From NCBI RefSeq assembly GCF_900120195.1, contig NZ_LT635539.1, positions 124,001 to 188,000 on the forward strand: a stretch of 64,000 bases of DNA, read 5' to 3'. Below, piece by piece: positions 60,333-64,000 of this stretch (the stretch's first letter is position 1; every line of letters begins with the position of its first letter). A program made the translations under genes and the position numbers. The notes under the pieces were generated by a model. The model did no database searches, had not been told where the DNA came from, and worked only from the letters and a program-made list of their open reading frames with translations. This DNA comes from Blautia sp. Marseille-P3087. GTDB taxonomy: Bacteria > Bacillota > Clostridia > Lachnospirales > Lachnospiraceae.

Positions 60333-61868
60333 ATGGCAATGACAACTTTTGCGGCAATCGACATAGGTTCTTATGAGATCAGTATGAAGATCTTTGAATT
60401 TTCGAAGAAGATCGGATTTCAGGAACTGAATGATGTCAGATATCGTCTGGAAATCGGTAAGGGGGCTTATTCCAGCGGCAGGCTGGAACCGGAAACAGTA
60501 GATACGATTTGCGTGATCTTAAAAGATTTCTCCGGCATGATGAAAGAATTTGGGGTAACAGATTATCGTGCATGTGCGACAAGTGCTTTTCGTGAGATTG
60601 TAAATCCGGTAATCGTGCAGGAACAGATCTTTCAGCGGACAGGGATACGAGTCGAGATTTTAAGCAATGCCGAGCAGCATTTTCTGGGATACAAATCTAT
60701 TGCTGCGATTGAATCCGGATTCAAAAAGATCATTCAGAAAGGAACGGCGATCCTTGATGTTGGTGGTGGTAATCTTCAGGTGTCTCTGTTTGACAAGGAT
60801 GCGCTGGTAACGACACAGAGTTTCAAGATGGGAAGCATGCGTATTCGTGAGCGGTTGAAAGAACTGGAAAAAACGACAACGCATTACGACCAGCTGATCA
60901 AGGAATTTATCCGTAATGATCTGACAGCCTTTCAGAGACTGTATCTGAAAGACCGGGATATCAAAAATGTGATCCTGATGGGTGATTTTCTGACAGATAC
61001 GATCTTTCAGGAAGAACTCGAAGATCATATTATCACCAGCGAAGAATTTACAAAGAGTTACGAAAAGACGATTTACAAGACCGAGCATGCTCTGGCAGAG
61101 GAGATGGACATTGATCCGGAATATGCGTCACTTGTAATCCCGACAATGGTCATCTGCAAGAGCTTTCTGGAAATCTTTCAGGCGGAGTCTGTCTGGGTTC
61201 CGGGTGTTTCACTTCTGGATGGAATTGCTTATGACTACGGCGAAAAGAAAAAATTCATCAAAAGCGTCCATAATTTCGAAAATGATATTCTGGTGGCATC
61301 GCGAAATATTGCAAAGCGTTATTCTACCGGCAAAGACCATATCAAAGGTACGACGGATATCGCGCTGACTATTTTTGACAGCATGAAAAAAATTCATGGA
61401 ATGGGAGCAAGAGAACGGCTGCTTCTGCAGATTGCGGTTCAGCTACATGACTGTGGCAAGTATATCAGTATGGCAGATGTGGCTGAGTGTTCCTACCGGA
61501 TCATTATGGCGACGGAAATTATCGGCCTTTCTACCGAAGAACGAAAGATCATTGCAAGTGCAGTGAGATACAATACAACAGAGTTTGTATATTGCGGAAA
61601 TTATGACAGAGGACCGGGCATTGACAGGCAGCAGTATCTGCTTGTAGCAAAACTGACGGCAATCCTTCGGCTTGCCAATGCCATGGACCGCAGCCATTAT
61701 CAGAAGGTTGAGGCACTGAGAGTGGTGCTGAAAGACCGTGAATTGCAGATGATCATTGATTCAAGCAGAGATATTTCTCTGGAACTTGGACTGCTTCGTG
61801 ATAAGGTACAGTTCTTTGAAGAAGTTTTTGGCATTCGTCTGGTATTAAAGCGCAAACGCAGAGTGTGA
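60333..61868 (+). CDS. ppx: Exopolyphosphatase/GppA family protein with HD domain
   Basis: A 511-residue protein with GGGAAGGAG upstream. The N-terminal ASKHA half has AAIDIGSYEISMKIFEFS, ACATSAFREI and the second phosphate loop ILDVGGGNLQVS. The C-terminal half is an HD domain (LLLQIAVQLHDCGKYISM). It hydrolyses polyphosphate or pppGpp. The next gene is polyphosphate kinase, 19 bases later, so synthesis and breakdown of polyphosphate are encoded together. Confidence 0.92.
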   Translation: MAMTTFAAIDIGSYEISMKIFEFSKKIGFQELNDVRYRLEIGKGAYSSGRLEPETVDTICVILKDFSGMMKEFGVTDYRACATSAFREIVNPVIVQEQIFQRTGIRVEILSNAEQHFLGYKSIAAIESGFKKIIQKGTAILDVGGGNLQVSLFDKDALVTTQSFKMGSMRIRERLKELEKTTTHYDQLIKEFIRNDLTAFQRLYLKDRDIKNVILMGDFLTDTIFQEELEDHIITSEEFTKSYEKTIYKTEHALAEEMDIDPEYASLVIPTMVICKSFLEIFQAESVWVPGVSLLDGIAYDYGEKKKFIKSVHNFENDILVASRNIAKRYSTGKDHIKGTTDIALTIFDSMKKIHGMGARERLLLQIAVQLHDCGKYISMADVAECSYRIIMATEIIGLSTEERKIIASAVRYNTTEFVYCGNYDRGPGIDRQQYLLVAKLTAILRLANAMDRSHYQKVEALRVVLKDRELQMIIDSSRDISLELGLLRDKVQFFEEVFGIRLVLKRKRRV

Positions 61869-61887
61869 GCGGCTGAGGAGGGAAAAT

Positions 61888-64000
61888 ATGGATTTTAGTA
61901 AATATGAAAAACCGGAATACTATGTAAACAGAGAATTAAGCTGGCTGAAATTCGATGAACGTGTTTTAAGTGAGGCAAGGGACAAAAATCTGCCATTATT
62001 TGAGAGACTGAAATTTTTGAGCATCACATCCTCAAACCTGGATGAGTTTTTTATGGTCCGTGTGGCATCTCTGAAAGATCAGGTGCATGCCGGCTATAAG
62101 AAAAAAGATATTGCCGGAATGTCTTCCGAGGAGCAGTTAAAGGAAATCAGCACACAGACCCATGAGCTGGTACGTGTACAGTACAGTACGTTCAACCGTT
62201 CTGTGCTTCCGGCACTGGAAAAGGTCGGCCTTCATCTGGTGGCAGAACACGAAAATCTGAATGATAAACAGGCAGAATTTGTAGACCGTTATTTTGAAGA
62301 TAACGTTTATCCGGTACTGACACCGATGGCAATGGATTCTTCCAGACCATTTCCGCTGATCCGTAATAAGACACTGAATATCGGTGCACTGATTGCAAAG
62401 AAAAACAATAAAAAGCATACAAAAGAACTGGAATTTGCAACTGTTCAGGTGCCGTCCGTCCTTCCGAGAATCGTCGAGATCCCTTCTGTAAAGAAAGGTG
62501 AGAGAACGGTAATTCTTCTCGAAGAGATTATCGAGAGAAACATCGGCAAACTTTTCCTGAGCAATGATGTGGTCTGCGCACATCCGTACAGAATCATGCG
62601 AAATGCAGATCTTACGATTGATGAGGATGAGGCAGAAGATCTTCTGGTAGAAATCCAGAAACAGCTCAAGAAACGCCAGTGGGGCGAGGTGATTCGTCTT
62701 GAAGCAGAAGAAAAGATGGATAAACGTCTGCTGGACATTCTGAAAAAAGAATTCGAGATCAAAGATGCAGATATTTATAATATTCCGGGACCTCTGGATC
62801 TGACTATGCTGATGAAAGTTTACGGTCTGGACGGATTTGATGAGTACAAGAGCCCGAAATATACACCGGCACCGGTTCCGCAGTTCCAGAATGACAAAGA
62901 TATCTTTGAAGTGATTCGTGAAGGCGATGTATTCCTGCATCATCCATATATGAGTTTTGATCCGGTTGTGGATTTTGTCCGTCAGGCGGCGAAGGATCCA
63001 GGCGTACTTGCAATCAAGCAGACTTTGTATCGTGTCAGCGGTCATTCCCCGATAATTGCGGCACTCGCACAGGCTGCCGAAAATGGCAAACAGGTTTCCG
63101 TGCTGGTTGAACTGAAAGCACGATTCGACGAGGAAAATAACATTGTCTGGGCGAAAATGCTTGAAAAAGCAGGCTGCCATGTTATCTACGGTCTGGTAGG
63201 ACTGAAGACACACAGCAAAATCACACTTGTGGTAAGAAGGGAAGAGACAGGCATCCGCAGATATGTACATCTGGCAACCGGTAACTATAATGATTCCACT
63301 GCAAAATTGTATACAGACTGTGGTATTTTTACCTGCGATGAACGTTTCGGTGAGGATGCAACTGCAGTCTTTAATATGCTTTCCGGATATTCTGAACCGA
63401 AGAAATGGAACCGCCTGATCGTAGCCCCGATTTGGATGAAGGACCGTTTCGTTCAGATGATCGAAAGAGAGGCCGAGCATGCAAAACAGGGAAAACCGGC
63501 AGAAATCACTGCAAAGATGAATTCACTTTGCGATCCTGCAATCATTGCAGCACTTTATTATGCATCTTCCTGTGGTGTGCAGATCAATCTGCTTGTCCGT
63601 GGAATCTGCTGCCTGAGAACTGGTATTCCGGGAATCAGTGAAAACATCCAGGTGCGATCAATCGTCGGAGAATTTCTGGAGCACAGTCGTATTTTCTATT
63701 TCAAAAATGATGGCATTGATGAAATCTATATGGGAAGTGCGGACTGGATGCCGCGAAATCTGGATCGAAGAGTGGAAATTGTCTTTCCGGTAGAGGACGA
63801 AAATATCAAAAAGGAAATTCTGCATGTGCTGGATCTTGAATTCCGCGACAATGTCAAAGCACATATTTTACAGCCGGACGGCACATACGAAAAACAGGAT
63901 AAACGTGGCAAAACGCTTGTAAATTCCCAGATGGAATTCTGCAAAGAAGCACAGCAGAAAGCCAAAAAGCAGAAAAGAGAAGAAAAGAAGCATACTCGCG
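61888..64000 (+). CDS. ppk1: Polyphosphate kinase 1 (C-terminal end beyond the window)
   Basis: 704 codons are visible from ATG 61888 (GAGGAGGG upstream) and the frame is still open at the edge. PPK1 domains are in order: N-terminal YVNRELSWLKFDERVLSEA, FLSITSSNLDEFFMVRVASL; head domain with DSSRPFPLI; catalytic domains with DVFLHHPYMSFDPVV, the autophosphorylated His in GLVGLKTHSKITLVV and YVHLATGNYND; then EHSRIFYF and MGSADWMPRNLDRRVE. It polymerises phosphate from ATP. The basic C-terminal tail (KAKKQKREEKKH) is being reached at the edge. Confidence 0.96.
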   Translation, partial: MDFSKYEKPEYYVNRELSWLKFDERVLSEARDKNLPLFERLKFLSITSSNLDEFFMVRVASLKDQVHAGYKKKDIAGMSSEEQLKEISTQTHELVRVQYSTFNRSVLPALEKVGLHLVAEHENLNDKQAEFVDRYFEDNVYPVLTPMAMDSSRPFPLIRNKTLNIGALIAKKNNKKHTKELEFATVQVPSVLPRIVEIPSVKKGERTVILLEEIIERNIGKLFLSNDVVCAHPYRIMRNADLTIDEDEAEDLLVEIQKQLKKRQWGEVIRLEAEEKMDKRLLDILKKEFEIKDADIYNIPGPLDLTMLMKVYGLDGFDEYKSPKYTPAPVPQFQNDKDIFEVIREGDVFLHHPYMSFDPVVDFVRQAAKDPGVLAIKQTLYRVSGHSPIIAALAQAAENGKQVSVLVELKARFDEENNIVWAKMLEKAGCHVIYGLVGLKTHSKITLVVRREETGIRRYVHLATGNYNDSTAKLYTDCGIFTCDERFGEDATAVFNMLSGYSEPKKWNRLIVAPIWMKDRFVQMIEREAEHAKQGKPAEITAKMNSLCDPAIIAALYYASSCGVQINLLVRGICCLRTGIPGISENIQVRSIVGEFLEHSRIFYFKNDGIDEIYMGSADWMPRNLDRRVEIVFPVEDENIKKEILHVLDLEFRDNVKAHILQPDGTYEKQDKRGKTLVNSQMEFCKEAQQKAKKQKREEKKHTR

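Noticed and set aside
62137-63480. A 447-codon open frame on the minus strand
   Set aside because: It lies wholly opposite ppk1, whose protein shows all family motifs; the antisense product is Cys/His/Phe-rich and resembles no family.

Overview
This is a contiguous piece of chromosome from a low-to-moderate GC, spore-forming Firmicute, most likely a gut Lachnospiraceae (Blautia/Dorea/Ruminococcus-like). The clues are the Clostridia-style gene order (secG-rnr-smpB, pyrH-frr-uppS-cdsA-dxr-rseP, dnaG-rpoD-trmK-Nif3), a class A RNase P RNA, a PdaA-type spore-cortex deacetylase, a GH112 galacto/lacto-N-biose phosphorylase typical of mucin or milk-glycan users, and strong AGGAGG ribosome sites. No phage, insertion sequence or CRISPR array is visible.

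Layout. 1-7.9 kb: the start of a leftward diaminopropionate ammonia-lyase, a DUF1015 gene, a three-gene membrane module (SPFH + zinc ribbons, zinc-ribbon membrane protein, TPM protein; compare B. subtilis YdjI/YdjG/YdjH), an NhaD-like antiporter and a cytidylate-kinase-like protein. 7.9-11.2 kb: a PAS/HTH regulator divergent from a hydantoinase-hydE pair. 11.3-18 kb: two lipoproteins (SH3, cyclophilin), luxS, mnmM, the coenzyme A genes coaBC-(panT-like)-coaX, and an RluA pseudouridine synthase. 18-20.2 kb: the GH112 phosphorylase gnpA, tightly followed by a secreted PIG-L deacetylase. 20.2-30.3 kb: a surface-glycan region (acyltransferase, double-domain GT2, glf, secreted SGNH protein, tagD, MBOAT, AlgJ/DltD-like partner). 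30.3-31.6 kb: pdaA on the minus strand, preceded by an unusual repeat-bearing transcribed leader.

31.6-42.4 kb: housekeeping genes: enolase, secG, RNase R, smpB, a lipoprotein, pyrH, frr, uppS, cdsA, dxr, rseP. 42.4-45.4 kb: a second GT2, a SpoIID-like peptidoglycan-binding protein and two identical tRNA-Leu(AAG) genes. 45.5-52.8 kb: dgt, dnaG, rpoD, trmK, a Nif3-family gene and a TGS/uridine-kinase-like protein. 52.9-54.1 kb: a frameshifted remnant of an Ig-domain surface protein. 54.2-54.6 kb: rnpB. 54.6-56.4 kb, minus strand: pyrBI and a CmpB-like membrane gene. 56.5-64 kb: folC, pheA, a DUF815 AAA+ protein, ppx and the start of ppk.

The least explained items are: (i) a minus-strand transcript between pdaA and eno with a near-consensus promoter, three ~51-nt repeats and an intrinsic terminator; (ii) the 20-30 kb glycan-modification group, which has UDP-galactofuranose, CDP-glycerol and acyl-transfer enzymes plus two secreted hydrolases but no visible initiating transferase, polymerase or exporter; and (iii) duplicated tRNA-Leu genes with the unusual AAG anticodon and a leader hairpin that appears to covary.
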